Shown here: positions 32,814 through 42,221 of the stretch, in pieces
Position numbering within the stretch: the first letter of the stretch is position 1
Layout of the letters: the number at the start of each line of letters is the position of its first letter
Source: Nitrosospira sp. Nsp14
Lineage (GTDB): Bacteria > Pseudomonadota > Gammaproteobacteria > Burkholderiales > Nitrosomonadaceae
Reading direction: 5' to 3'
DNA: 64,000 nucleotides
Assembly (NCBI RefSeq): GCF_900113575.1
Contig: NZ_FOPV01000011.1
Location: 62,001 to 126,000 of the forward strand
Made by a program: the position numbers and the translations under genes
Notes under the pieces: generated by a model
Database searches by the model: none
The model's input: only the letters and a program-made list of their open reading frames with translations
Told to the model about the DNA's origin: nothing

Positions 32814-34070
32814 ATGACCCCAGCCCCTATTGAAGTTATCGGCGCAATGCTGTTCGGCATTGCGCTGATTCACACTTTCTCGACACAATGGTTCCAGCGC
32901 CTCGCCCACACTCATCCGGCACACGCGGGTATATGGCATTTTCTGGGTGAGGTCGAGGTGGTGTTCGGCTTCTGGGCGATGGTGCTGGTGGTGGCAATGC
33001 TGATCACGGACGGGAAGGAGGCGGCGACGGCATACATCGATGGGCAGAGCTTTACGGAACCCATGTTCGTATTCGCCATCATGGTAATTTCGGGCAGTCG
33101 TCCCATCCTTCAGTTCGCCATGACTTGCGTCAAGACGCTTGCCCGGCTGATTCCCTGGCCGGACGGCAAGGCGTTTTACTTCGTAACATTGTTTTTTGTC
33201 CCTCTGCTTGGGTCTTTTATCACCGAGCCCGCAGCTATGACGCTCGCCGGCCTGATCCTGCTAGAGCGCTACTATTCCAGGGATATTTCGGCGCGCCTCA
33301 AATACGTCACTCTCGGCGTACTTTTCGTTAATATCTCGATTGGCGGGACATTGACGTCGTTTGCAGCACCACCAGTTCTCATGGTGGCCGCAAAGTGGGG
33401 ATGGGACTCTACTTTCATGCTTACCACATTCGGCTGGAAGGCTGCGCTCGCGGTACTCGTGAACGCAATGGCCGCGACTTTGCTGTTTCAACGCGAGCTG
33501 TCGGCACTAAATAGCGAAACACGTAGCACTCACGCTCAAACACCGACCTGGGTGGTCGCAGTTCATCTATTCTTTCTGACCGGAGTCGTGATGTTTGCCC
33601 ATCACCCCGCCATCTTCATCGGTTTACTGCTCTTCTTCGTCGGCTTTGCCCATGCGTATGAACGCTACCAGGACCGGCTCATCCTGCGTGAAGGACTTAT
33701 GGTCGCTTTTTTCCTTGCTGGCTTGATTGTTCTTGGAGGGCACCAGAAGTGGTGGCTGCAACCGGTATTGACGGGAATGGACAGTACGGTACTGTTTTTC
33801 GGCGCCACCCTGCTTACCGCTATCACGGATAATGCGGCCCTTACCTACCTTGGTTCTTTGCTGGAGGGTACGACCGCGGATTTTCGTTACTCGCTGGTTG
33901 CCGGCGCTGTGGCAGGAGGCGGCTTGACGGTAATCGCCAATGCGCCTAACCCGGCGGGCTTCTCCATACTCAAGGGTTCGTTCAAGGATGAGGCAATTCG
34001 TCCCTTAGGACTGCTGGCCGCCGCCCTTCCGCCGACCATCGTGGCTGTTCTCGCATTCCAGGTACTGTAG
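32814..34070 (+). CDS. Putative Na+/H+ antiporter (PF07399 / DUF1504 type)
   Basis: This 418-residue polytopic membrane protein has about ten or eleven helices. It contains the family-like segments GSFITEPAAMTLAGLILLERYY near 140 and AITDNAALTYLGSLLEGT near 340, with acidic residues inside membrane helices that fit cation/proton exchange. It belongs to the ion-transporter superfamily with discontinuous helices by general pattern. Ion specificity is not established. It appears monocistronic. Confidence 0.85.
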   Translation: MTPAPIEVIGAMLFGIALIHTFSTQWFQRLAHTHPAHAGIWHFLGEVEVVFGFWAMVLVVAMLITDGKEAATAYIDGQSFTEPMFVFAIMVISGSRPILQFAMTCVKTLARLIPWPDGKAFYFVTLFFVPLLGSFITEPAAMTLAGLILLERYYSRDISARLKYVTLGVLFVNISIGGTLTSFAAPPVLMVAAKWGWDSTFMLTTFGWKAALAVLVNAMAATLLFQRELSALNSETRSTHAQTPTWVVAVHLFFLTGVVMFAHHPAIFIGLLLFFVGFAHAYERYQDRLILREGLMVAFFLAGLIVLGGHQKWWLQPVLTGMDSTVLFFGATLLTAITDNAALTYLGSLLEGTTADFRYSLVAGAVAGGGLTVIANAPNPAGFSILKGSFKDEAIRPLGLLAAALPPTIVAVLAFQVL

Positions 34071-34262
34071 ATCAAGGACCAGACCACCTTTCCGGAACAT
34101 CTCCGTCCTGATCCTCAACTTGAGGCTACGCGTTTTCCATGCCGAGCCAGTGATTCATCCTTCGCGACCAGCGGCTAAGTTGGGGTGCTCCAGGTGCGAT
34201 GTTCAGGCCTGTCGCGCACTCGCCAGCCGTTTAGCCGCTCCACCTGCGGATCTAGAGTACGG

Positions 34263-35093
34263 TCAGCCGCGAACTTTACGCGCAAAACCGATCTCCATCC
34301 ACTTTTTGATCCGGTTTGCATCTCCCAGACGCGTATTCTTGCCCAGGGAGTCAAGCAATACAATAATGATTGGCTTGCCGGTTATGTTGGCCTGCATCAC
34401 CAGGCACCGGCCTGCTTCGCTGAGAAAGCCGGTTTTCGATACGCCGATTTCCCAATTGGTGCTACGCACCAGATTGTTCGAGTTGACAAATTGTACGCTA
34501 TGGTCGTCATCCTCGAATTCGACGGCATGCGCAGCGGTTGTGGAGAATTCGCGAATAATCTCGTAGTCATATGCCGCACTCACCAGTTTGGCCAGATCGC
34601 GTGCGGTGGAAACGTTGGCGCGGTTCAACCCGGTGGAATCAACAAAGTAACTGCTGCCCATGCCAAGTTCGAATGCCTTTCGGTTCATGGCGTCCACAAA
34701 TGCGCGAGTGCCACCGGGATAGTTCCGTCCCAGCGTGGCGGCGGCGCGATTTTCGGATGACATCAGGGCGAGCCGCAACATTTCCTCGCGGGTGAGACTT
34801 GTTCCAACGCGCAGGCGCGAACGTGTATTCTTGAGAATGTCAACGTCGGCCGCTTCTATGAAGATTTCCTCGTCGAGCGGCAATTGCGCGTCAAGCACAA
34901 CAATCGCCGTCATGAGCTTGGTAATGGAAGCGATCGGCATTACTTTGTCCGGATTCTTGTGGAAAAGAATGCGCTCCTGCTGCGCGTCCATAATTAGCGC
35001 GGCTTGCGATTTCAACTTTAACCCGAGCTGCTGAGCAACCGCGCTACCCGTGAATACGAACGTAAGACAAAGCGCCACGATAAGCTTGTTCAT
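34263..35093 (-). CDS. D-alanyl-D-alanine endopeptidase/carboxypeptidase, PBP7/8-like
   Basis: This 276-residue serine peptidase of the S11 family acts on peptidoglycan crosslinks in the periplasm. Signal peptide residues 1-20 end at GSAVAQ. The three active-site motifs are SITK (Ser56-Lys59), SEN in LMSSENRAAATLGR, and KTG in GVSKTGFLSEAG. The short length without the C-terminal membrane-anchor domain matches PbpG-like endopeptidases rather than DacA. The start ATG at 35093 was chosen to place the signal peptide first. Confidence 0.92.
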   Translation of the reverse strand: MNKLIVALCLTFVFTGSAVAQQLGLKLKSQAALIMDAQQERILFHKNPDKVMPIASITKLMTAIVVLDAQLPLDEEIFIEAADVDILKNTRSRLRVGTSLTREEMLRLALMSSENRAAATLGRNYPGGTRAFVDAMNRKAFELGMGSSYFVDSTGLNRANVSTARDLAKLVSAAYDYEIIREFSTTAAHAVEFEDDDHSVQFVNSNNLVRSTNWEIGVSKTGFLSEAGRCLVMQANITGKPIIIVLLDSLGKNTRLGDANRIKKWMEIGFARKVRG

Positions 35094-35322
35094 TTCTGAT
35101 TCTGTCCATATCTGTGGAAAACAATCCGCCTCCCCGCGGACTGGGATGTATCCGGACGATAACTTAACAAATATCACGAGATCGGGAAAGAGCTTTTTGC
35201 ATTGACGTGCGGCGATTCATTATTTTCCACTAGAGGATCGCGCCCGCTACGCGCAGCCAAACGGACTCGGGGGAAAGGACATCGTTTGCGCCTGCTGCCG
35301 CGGCATGCGGCGCACCCCCGGT

Positions 35323-38300
35323 TCAATTCCTATCGTTCAGTGACAGCCGGTAGCCCTCGATCAGCGCTCTGGATGCGCCCTCAAGCGGAAGAGGCCGTGA
35401 AAAATAGTAGCCTTGCATCTCGTCACAGCCGTGTTTAATCAGAAAATCCAGTTGCGACCTTGTTTCGACTCCCTCGGCTATTACCTTTAGCCCCAGGCTG
35501 TGGGCGAGGTTGATCATGGCAACCGCGATGGTTGCGTCATCCGGATCGGTCGTGACATCACGGATGAACGCGCGATCGATTTTGAGCACGTCGAGCGGAA
35601 ACCGTTTCAGGTAGGCGAGACTCGAATAGCCGGTTCCAAAGTCATCCATTGATATCTGCACTCCGAAGGCTTTCAGATTCTGGAGCGCATTGGCAGCTAC
35701 TTCTGCCTCTTTCATCAAAACCGATTCCGTCAACTCGAACTCGAGCAGGCGAGGATCTATCCCGGTCGTTTTGAGCGTATTCCCGATAACGTCGTCCAGA
35801 TCTCGCTGCTGAAACTGGCGTGCCGAGAGATTCACCGAGATCGGGTGCAGAAGCAGACCCTGCCGCTCCCATTTTCTGATCTGCTCACATACCGTTTGGA
35901 CGACCCATTCTCCGACCGATACAATCAGCCCCGTATCCTCAAGGACAGAAATGAATTGCAAGGGTGGCACAAGCCCATGCGCAGGATGCTGCCAGCGCAA
36001 CAGCGCCTCGAAACCCGTTATCTCGCCGCTGACCAGGCTCGCCTTCGGCTGATAATGAAGCACGAATTCACGCCGCGCCAACGCGCCGCGCAGTTGAGTT
36101 TCCATCCTTAACCGAGCCACTGCGCGCTCATTCATCTGCGGCAGATAAAACTGATAGATTGCGGGACCTTGTTCTTTCGCCTGAAACATGGCGGTATCCG
36201 CGCTCCTTAGCAGGCTATCGGCGTCATCCCCGTCGCCCGGGAAAATGCTGATCCCGAGACTTGCGGAAATGTAAACTTCCTGACCTTCCAGCTCGAACAA
36301 TTGCGAGAGCGCAGCAATCACTTTTTCCGCCACCACCGTTGCGTCCTCGGCATGGGTGAGACTGGACAGGATAAACCCGAACTCGTCTCCACTCAGCCGC
36401 GCGACTGTATCGCAGGAACGGACGCATTGCTGCAACCGTTGCGCGACTTGAACGAGCAGCCTGTCGCCTGTGCCGTGGCCCATCGTGTCATTGACGATCT
36501 TGAATCGGTCAAGATCGGCAAAAACAACAGCAAGGCGCTCGTGGTCACGTTGCGCATGCTCCATTGCCTGCTTCAGCCGGTCGAGGAACAGATTGCGGTT
36601 AGGCAAACCTGTGAGGGGATCGAACTGAGCCAGATAGGTGAGGCGTTCTTCTGTTTTTTTGCGGTCGATCGCGGTCGCAAGAATATTTGCCAGACTTCGC
36701 AAAAAATCGGTGCTGCTGGCGCTGAAGCAATAAGGGTCACGGGCATAGGCGCCAAGCACACCGTAGGGCCCGCCAGCACCCGAGATCACCACCCCCGCAG
36801 CGCTGCGTATAAGATGGCTCTTTAGAATTTTGGAAGGCTTGAAACGAGATTCGGTGCAAAAATCGCCTATGATCACCGGCTGATGGCTGGCAAGAATAAA
36901 CCGGTTTTGGCTGTTCTCATATGTGGAAGAGATGCAGCGGCCAACCCACCCCTCCTGCCACCCTGAACCCGCCTTAAGATTGAACGAACGCAGATCCGGC
37001 GAGAGCAGAAGCGCTTTGGAGAAAGTAACGTTGAGTCCTTCCGACGCGATCACCGTTGCCTCATGCCACAACTCGTCAAGGTCTGCGCTAGCGAGTGCCT
37101 TCTGTCCGAACGCCGCAATAAGTCCCTGCTGCATTGCGTGCTGTTGAATAGCAAGCTCGCTTTGCTTACGCTCGGTTATGTCGATGGCAGCCCCTACAAT
37201 AGTCAGCTCGTTTTTTTCCCCGACTTTGACAGTTTTGGCGATATGAACATGACGCACATGTTCATGTCGCTGTTGTATGCGAAAATCAAACTGGCTGCTT
37301 CCGTTCTCCTCTCTGATCTTATTTAGTTGCGCTTCCTTCTCGGTCAAGTCATCGGGATGAATATAAGACTTCCACGTTTCAAATGTGATTGCACTGCCGC
37401 GCGGAACACCGTGAATGTCGTACATCCGATCGTCCCAGATAATCTCGTTGGTTGCGATATTCCACTCCCAAATGCCGATCGCAGCAGCCTCCGTGGCGAG
37501 AGAAAGACGCGTTCTCTCCTCCCTTAACACACGTTCTCTGCGATTCGATTCGGCTCGCAGCCAGACGTTTTCTATGACCGTTGGCAAACGCTGAATATAG
37601 CCGGGGCTTTTTACCACGTAGTCGGCCGCCCCAAGCTTGAAAGACTGCCGCGCAATTTCTTCGTCACCGGGCCCAATCACGAGGACGATAGGCACATCAA
37701 GTCCTCGTACCTGGCAGAGCTCCTTTAAAATGTCGGTAGCGGAAGCGCCGGGCAAACGATAATCAAGGAGAAGGACATCAATATCAGGGCGTGAGCCGCT
37801 AATGGAAAACCGGTCGAATACCTGCTCAGCTGTCTGAAGAAATTCAATATTCAGATGCGGCGCCAAAGCAACCAGCTCTCTCTTCGTCAGATCGACATCG
37901 TGCGTGTTGGGGTCAACGAAAATCACCTTGAGCGCGGCTGCACGCCAAAATGTTTCGCTATGGAATTTATCGAGCGCAGCCCGCAGCACGAGAGGAAGCG
38001 TCTCCAGGTAACTCCCTCCCTTGATGACATAATCATCAGCGCCCGCGCGGAGCAAGGCCAGTAACAATTCCTCGCTCCCGGAGCCGGTGAGAACAACTAC
38101 CGGCAGCGGCAAACGCGAGGAGCGAATGTGAGCAAGCAAGGTTTTACCGCTTCCATCAGGAAGGTTGAGGTCGGTAAGAACCAAATCATAATGATTGATT
38201 TCCGCATTGGCGCTCGCGATGGGTTGCGTGGCTGCGGTCCTCATCGGACTCTCTGCGTTATCGCTGTGGAACCGCTCCAGTCTCGCCAATGCCTCGGCCA

Positions 38301-38403
38301 ACGTGCTTACAATATCCAGATGAATTTCAGGCGCGCGTTTTCCGAGCTCGATTCGCACCAGATGGGCGTCTAGTGCATCATCCTCCAGGTAAAGAACCTT
38401 CAT
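35323..38403 (-). CDS. Multi-domain REC-REC-PAS-GAF-GGDEF-EAL c-di-GMP signalling protein
   Basis: This protein of about 1026 residues has two receiver domains (phospho-Asp candidates in VLTDLNLPDGSG and LLLDYRLPGAS), then PAS (GIWEWNIATNEIIWDDRMYD) and a GAF domain. The GGDEF domain is written RLSGDEFGF, with the first Gly replaced by Ser. The C-terminal EAL domain has GFEALLRWQHP, DDFGTGYSSLAYLKRFP and KIDRAFI. The EAL catalytic residues look complete, so it is a likely c-di-GMP phosphodiesterase with possible cyclase activity. The ATG at 38403 overlaps the response-regulator stop by 4 nt. It is third in a coupled operon. Confidence 0.92.
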   Translation of the reverse strand: MKVLYLEDDALDAHLVRIELGKRAPEIHLDIVSTLAEALARLERFHSDNAESPMRTAATQPIASANAEINHYDLVLTDLNLPDGSGKTLLAHIRSSRLPLPVVVLTGSGSEELLLALLRAGADDYVIKGGSYLETLPLVLRAALDKFHSETFWRAAALKVIFVDPNTHDVDLTKRELVALAPHLNIEFLQTAEQVFDRFSISGSRPDIDVLLLDYRLPGASATDILKELCQVRGLDVPIVLVIGPGDEEIARQSFKLGAADYVVKSPGYIQRLPTVIENVWLRAESNRRERVLREERTRLSLATEAAAIGIWEWNIATNEIIWDDRMYDIHGVPRGSAITFETWKSYIHPDDLTEKEAQLNKIREENGSSQFDFRIQQRHEHVRHVHIAKTVKVGEKNELTIVGAAIDITERKQSELAIQQHAMQQGLIAAFGQKALASADLDELWHEATVIASEGLNVTFSKALLLSPDLRSFNLKAGSGWQEGWVGRCISSTYENSQNRFILASHQPVIIGDFCTESRFKPSKILKSHLIRSAAGVVISGAGGPYGVLGAYARDPYCFSASSTDFLRSLANILATAIDRKKTEERLTYLAQFDPLTGLPNRNLFLDRLKQAMEHAQRDHERLAVVFADLDRFKIVNDTMGHGTGDRLLVQVAQRLQQCVRSCDTVARLSGDEFGFILSSLTHAEDATVVAEKVIAALSQLFELEGQEVYISASLGISIFPGDGDDADSLLRSADTAMFQAKEQGPAIYQFYLPQMNERAVARLRMETQLRGALARREFVLHYQPKASLVSGEITGFEALLRWQHPAHGLVPPLQFISVLEDTGLIVSVGEWVVQTVCEQIRKWERQGLLLHPISVNLSARQFQQRDLDDVIGNTLKTTGIDPRLLEFELTESVLMKEAEVAANALQNLKAFGVQISMDDFGTGYSSLAYLKRFPLDVLKIDRAFIRDVTTDPDDATIAVAMINLAHSLGLKVIAEGVETRSQLDFLIKHGCDEMQGYYFSRPLPLEGASRALIEGYRLSLNDRN

Positions 38404-38834
38404 GCGCGCTTGGGAAAACTGTGCATGTTGAGAACAGTCCAATAAAGCTCGATTTGCCGGGCCACCTCGATGAATTTATCGAAATCCACGGGTTTTACAA
38501 TATAGGAATTGGCCCCTAGCGAGTAGGCTTCATTGATATCGCCGTCCTCTGCGGAAGAAGTCAGCACTACGACGGGGACAGTGCCGAAAATCGGATGTGC
38601 CCGAATGACGCGCAGCACCTCCAGTCCGCTGATTTTAGGCAGCTTCAGATCAAGCAGTATCACCGAGGGAATAATATCGCCTGCTTGCCATGCCTCGATA
38701 AGGTCGAGCGCTTCCTGACCGTCACGCGCCACCCTGAGCGGATTGGCCAGCTTATGCCGGATAAAGGCGCGCTGGGTAAGGTCCACATCCATCGGATTAT
38801 CTTCGATAAGCAGAATTGGCAAGGTATCGCTCAC
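38400..38834 (-). CDS. Single-domain response regulator
   Basis: This protein of about 144 residues consists of one REC domain of the Rcp1-like class. It contains LLIEDNPMDVDLTQRAF, the phosphorylation site in ILLDLKLPKISGLEVL, and VVVLTSSAEDGDINEAYSLGANSYIVKPVDF. There is no output domain, so it may relay phosphate between the upstream kinase and the downstream REC-containing enzyme. The start is the GTG at 38834, which overlaps the kinase stop by 4 nt (GTGA); the frame is open further upstream. Both ends are translationally coupled. Confidence 0.9.
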   Translation of the reverse strand: MSDTLPILLIEDNPMDVDLTQRAFIRHKLANPLRVARDGQEALDLIEAWQAGDIIPSVILLDLKLPKISGLEVLRVIRAHPIFGTVPVVVLTSSAEDGDINEAYSLGANSYIVKPVDFDKFIEVARQIELYWTVLNMHSFPKRA

Positions 38835-40849
38835 ACTAAGCCTGGATCCGCGTGGGGAACGGTTTCCCCGGTCCGGCATGACAAAGGCAACTGGAGGAAA
38901 AAAACCGCTCCGTTGCCGAGCTGACTTTCCGCCCATACCCGCCCGCCCATCCGTTCCATGGCCTTATGGACCATCGCGAGGCCGATACCGGTGCCCGGAT
39001 ATTCCTCAATACGATGGAGGCGCTGGAATATTTCGAAAATCTTGTCGTAAAAACGCATATCGAATCCGATTCCATTATCGCGCACCGAGATGATGCAGTT
39101 GCCATCACCGGCCTGTGCAGAAATTTCAATCGCTGGCTGCGAGGCATGCCGGGAGAACTTGAGCGCATTATCGATCAGATTGCGCAAAGCGATCGCAAGC
39201 GCGTCGGGGTCGGCATTGACATGGAAATCGTCGACCTTGACTATCAGCACGACGTTTCCGACGAGGTCCTGAAATTGACCCAATAGATTGGATATAAACG
39301 TAGACAGTCTGACGGAGGTGGAGGATGGCGTTCGCCGTTCAAGCTTGGAATATGCGAGCAGGTCCTCAATCAAGTCCGTCATGTGTTTCGTTGCAGCGCG
39401 CACATTTTTCAGGAAAGTCCGGCCTTCCTCATCAAGGCGTTCATGATAGCTCTCCAGCAAAAGCCGGCTGTACCCGTCTATTCCCCGAAGCGGCGCCCTC
39501 AGATCATGGGAGACGGAATAGCAAAAATTCTCCAGCTCCTTGCTCTTCGCAACAAGCTGGGCAGTACGCTCATTTACTTTGTACTCGAGATTTATCTTTG
39601 CATCGCGCAGTGCTTCTTCTGCCTGCTTACGCTCGGTAATGTCTTTAATCGTGAGAAAAGCCAGCCCCTTTCCGTCGCCATAGTGCGAAATGGCACCGGA
39701 ATAGCTTAAGACCCTAACCCAATCCCTATCTAAGCGCCGAAGCCGCAACTCAAGGTCTTGCAGCTGCTCACCCTGAAGCACTCTTATCAAAGGCCATAAT
39801 TTGGCAGGCAGAACAGCGCCATCGAGCGTCGACAACTCGTACATACTGGCGAAGCTGTCAAGATCGCGTAACGCCTCATCTGCGCTGGTGACATCGTGCA
39901 TTTTGAGCGCGGCCCGATTCCAGTGCAGCAGCTTGCGGGAAAAATCGGACACCACCAGCCCTTCGGTCATGTTCTCCATCACGACTTGAAGCTGATTTTC
40001 AGTTTCGCGTCTAGCCTGTTCCGCCAGACGCTGATCGTGCACGTCGGTGTTGGTGCCTAGCCACTTTACTATATGGCCTTCACTGTTTCTCAAAGGCTCC
40101 GCCCGCGTTAAAAATATGCGGAATTGACCATCCGCTCCACGCAACGGAAACTCCATGTCGAATACCTGCTCTGCGGCAATCGCATTATTCCAGCTTTTCA
40201 TTACCTGGGGCAGCAGCACGGGATCGTGCAGTTTCTGCCAACCCCAGCCTTCCATTTCCTCCCGGGTGGCGCCACTGTAATCGTACCAGCGCTGGTTGTA
40301 CCAGGTTCGCGACCCATCAGGATTCGCAATCCAGGCAAGTTGTGGAATCGTATTGACCATGGTGTGAAACCATTCCTCGCGCTCCCGCAATGCGATCTCG
40401 GCACGTTGCCGGGTCGTGATATCCCGACCAATTGCCAGAAATGCTGCGTGGCCGCCTTGCTGGGTAAATAACTGTAGATGAAACTCGACGGGATACCGCG
40501 TGCCATCCTCGCGCGAAAGTGATGCTTCAAAAATGACAACATCCTTTTCACCGCACAGCAGCGGTTTCAACATGCCCCGAAATGACTTTTCGTTATATGC
40601 GGGCTCCAGGTCCAATGGGGTCATCAGTCGCAGCGCGGCCATGTGATAGCCAAGATTGCGCTGGGCGACAGGATTCACATATTCGAAACGCAGAGTTTGG
40701 GTATCGAAGAGGTAAATTTCATTCAAACTGTGCTCAAGGGTGTCGTGAGTCGTGCCGTGCGTATTCCCGCTTTGCAAAAGCTGCCTTTCATGCGTTACCT
40801 TGCTTGAGTCCGCTGCGCCTCTGGTATGGTTTTCGACTGGATAATTCAT
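38831..40849 (-). CDS. PAS-domain sensor histidine kinase
   Basis: This 672-residue kinase has three PAS domains with PAC-like tails (starting near residues 35, 165 and 295) and a coiled linker. The HisKA domain has H-box FCYSVSHDLRAPLRGIDGYS near 450, and HATPase motifs are DNALKFSR, VRDNGIGFD and GTGIGLAMV. No membrane helix is evident, so it is probably a cytoplasmic sensor; the ligand is unknown. The HisKA type resembles bacteriophytochrome-like kinases that pair with single-domain regulators such as the next gene. Confidence 0.93.
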   Translation of the reverse strand: MNYPVENHTRGAADSSKVTHERQLLQSGNTHGTTHDTLEHSLNEIYLFDTQTLRFEYVNPVAQRNLGYHMAALRLMTPLDLEPAYNEKSFRGMLKPLLCGEKDVVIFEASLSREDGTRYPVEFHLQLFTQQGGHAAFLAIGRDITTRQRAEIALREREEWFHTMVNTIPQLAWIANPDGSRTWYNQRWYDYSGATREEMEGWGWQKLHDPVLLPQVMKSWNNAIAAEQVFDMEFPLRGADGQFRIFLTRAEPLRNSEGHIVKWLGTNTDVHDQRLAEQARRETENQLQVVMENMTEGLVVSDFSRKLLHWNRAALKMHDVTSADEALRDLDSFASMYELSTLDGAVLPAKLWPLIRVLQGEQLQDLELRLRRLDRDWVRVLSYSGAISHYGDGKGLAFLTIKDITERKQAEEALRDAKINLEYKVNERTAQLVAKSKELENFCYSVSHDLRAPLRGIDGYSRLLLESYHERLDEEGRTFLKNVRAATKHMTDLIEDLLAYSKLERRTPSSTSVRLSTFISNLLGQFQDLVGNVVLIVKVDDFHVNADPDALAIALRNLIDNALKFSRHASQPAIEISAQAGDGNCIISVRDNGIGFDMRFYDKIFEIFQRLHRIEEYPGTGIGLAMVHKAMERMGGRVWAESQLGNGAVFFLQLPLSCRTGETVPHADPGLV

Positions 40850-41178
40850 TAATAAAACGGAGAGCTTTTACCCCTCGTACCTCAAAAATATCTTGCGTAT
40901 CACTGCTATTATTCCGGGTTTCAATCTGATCAGGAATTTAACGCCGGCGCGATGCGTAGCTGTCCGCAAACAATTACTCCCGATCAGGTATAACGGAGCT
41001 ATGAAACCTTAAAATGAGCGATGTGCATAGCTGTAAGATTTTACAGGTGACGACAAGAAATCATGGCTTGAGCTGGCGGCTTTCATACTTGTGCTTTGCC
41101 GTAGCCTCGCTTGGGGATGACTTTTTACCGCGATTTAAATAACAAAGGGGGTCAACACGCCCCCGCCTGGAGATAAAT
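40850..41178. other. Divergent spacer between kinase operon and exbB operon
   Basis: About 330 nt with no supportable gene. Promoters for both divergent operons must lie here, but I see no clear sigma-70 match. A GGGGG-N8-CCCCC stem (41147-41164) sits just before the exbB Shine-Dalgarno and could affect its translation. Confidence 0.45.
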
Positions 41179-41823
41179 ATGCAAGAACTACAAGCAACCT
41201 GGACCGCCTTAAAGCTCGGCGGTTTGATTATTTTGCCGTTGTCTTTGCTGGCAGTGATTGCGTTGGCCATTATGATTGAGAAGGCATTTGTCTATTGGCG
41301 TTATGCCCGCCTCTCCCACGACCTGCTGAACCTGGTGGAGACCTATGGCTTCGCATGGCACGATCTGGAAAAAATACTGTCCGGGCTCGATGAGCGTCAC
41401 TATTACAAACGCTTCTTCGAGGTGGTAATCAGCAATCGGCACCGCCCCTCCTGGTGGACCGAATCGCGGGCTGCCGATGAGGCTCAGTTGATCGAGACGT
41501 CGCTTGCGAGCAGGCTATGGGTTCTGGAAACGATCGTTACCGCCGCGCCCTTGCTCGGCCTCGTGGGTACGGTTGTCGGCATGATGCAGGCTTTCAAAAT
41601 AATCGGGGGTGAGGGTATCGTCAATCCCACCGCCGTGACTGGGGGAGTGGCAGAAGCACTTATTGCAACGGTGGTCGGTCTGGTGATAGCGCTGATCGCG
41701 TTGTTCGGCTTCAACTATTTCTCCCGTTTGCAATCCCAAACCATGGATGAGATGGAGCGCCTCGGCACACGGCTGATTGACCACATTCGCCTGGACCAGG
41801 AGGGTAATCATGAAGCTTCGTAG
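41179..41823 (+). CDS. exbB: MotA/TolQ/ExbB-family proton channel subunit
   Basis: This 214-residue membrane protein has three helices: one near the N-terminus (GLIILPLSLLAVIALAIMIEKAF) and two in the C-terminal half. The conserved TAAPLLGLVGTVVGMMQAF and VAEALIATVVGLVIALIALF are there. It would form the proton-motive-force-driven motor pentamer with ExbD. The Shine-Dalgarno is TGGAGATAAAT. Its stop overlaps the exbD start by 14 nt. Whether it powers TonB-dependent uptake or a Tol-like process is not decided by sequence. Confidence 0.93.
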   Translation: MQELQATWTALKLGGLIILPLSLLAVIALAIMIEKAFVYWRYARLSHDLLNLVETYGFAWHDLEKILSGLDERHYYKRFFEVVISNRHRPSWWTESRAADEAQLIETSLASRLWVLETIVTAAPLLGLVGTVVGMMQAFKIIGGEGIVNPTAVTGGVAEALIATVVGLVIALIALFGFNYFSRLQSQTMDEMERLGTRLIDHIRLDQEGNHEAS

Positions 41824-42211
41824 GTCCCGGGAATTTCGCAAGGGGCGAATAGAAATCATTCCGATGATCGATGTCATGTTCTTTCTGCTTGCGACGTTCA
41901 TGCTGTCTTCTTTATCGATGCAAAACCTGGATTCCCTGCAGGTTAATCTGCCCCAGGGGCAAGCCGAAAAGCTATCGACCAAAACGCCTGTCACGCTTAC
42001 GCTGACAAATGACAGCCAGATCTTTATCAATCGCACGCCCGTTACACTGGAGACGCTCGCCGAAACGCTCAAACCATTACTTCAAGATTCGGAACATAAA
42101 CTGATCGTCTCAGCCGATAACGATGCGCCGCAGGGCATCGTGGTGCAAGCCATGCTGCGTGCCCGCACTGCTGGCGCGCAACACTTTTTGATTGCGGTTA
42201 AACACAAATAA
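41810..42211 (+). CDS. exbD: ExbD/TolR-family protein
   Basis: This 133-residue protein has one N-terminal membrane helix carrying the proton-path Asp in IIPMIDVMFFLLATFML, followed by a periplasmic ExbD/TolR fold (QVNLPQGQAEK, LIVSADNDAPQGIVVQAML). The start ATG at 41810 has an AGGAGGGTAATC site and overlaps exbB by 14 nt. It ends 10 nt before the third gene. It pairs with ExbB in the proton-driven motor. Confidence 0.93.
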   Translation: MKLRRSREFRKGRIEIIPMIDVMFFLLATFMLSSLSMQNLDSLQVNLPQGQAEKLSTKTPVTLTLTNDSQIFINRTPVTLETLAETLKPLLQDSEHKLIVSADNDAPQGIVVQAMLRARTAGAQHFLIAVKHK

Positions 42212-42221
42212 TCCCCACAGC

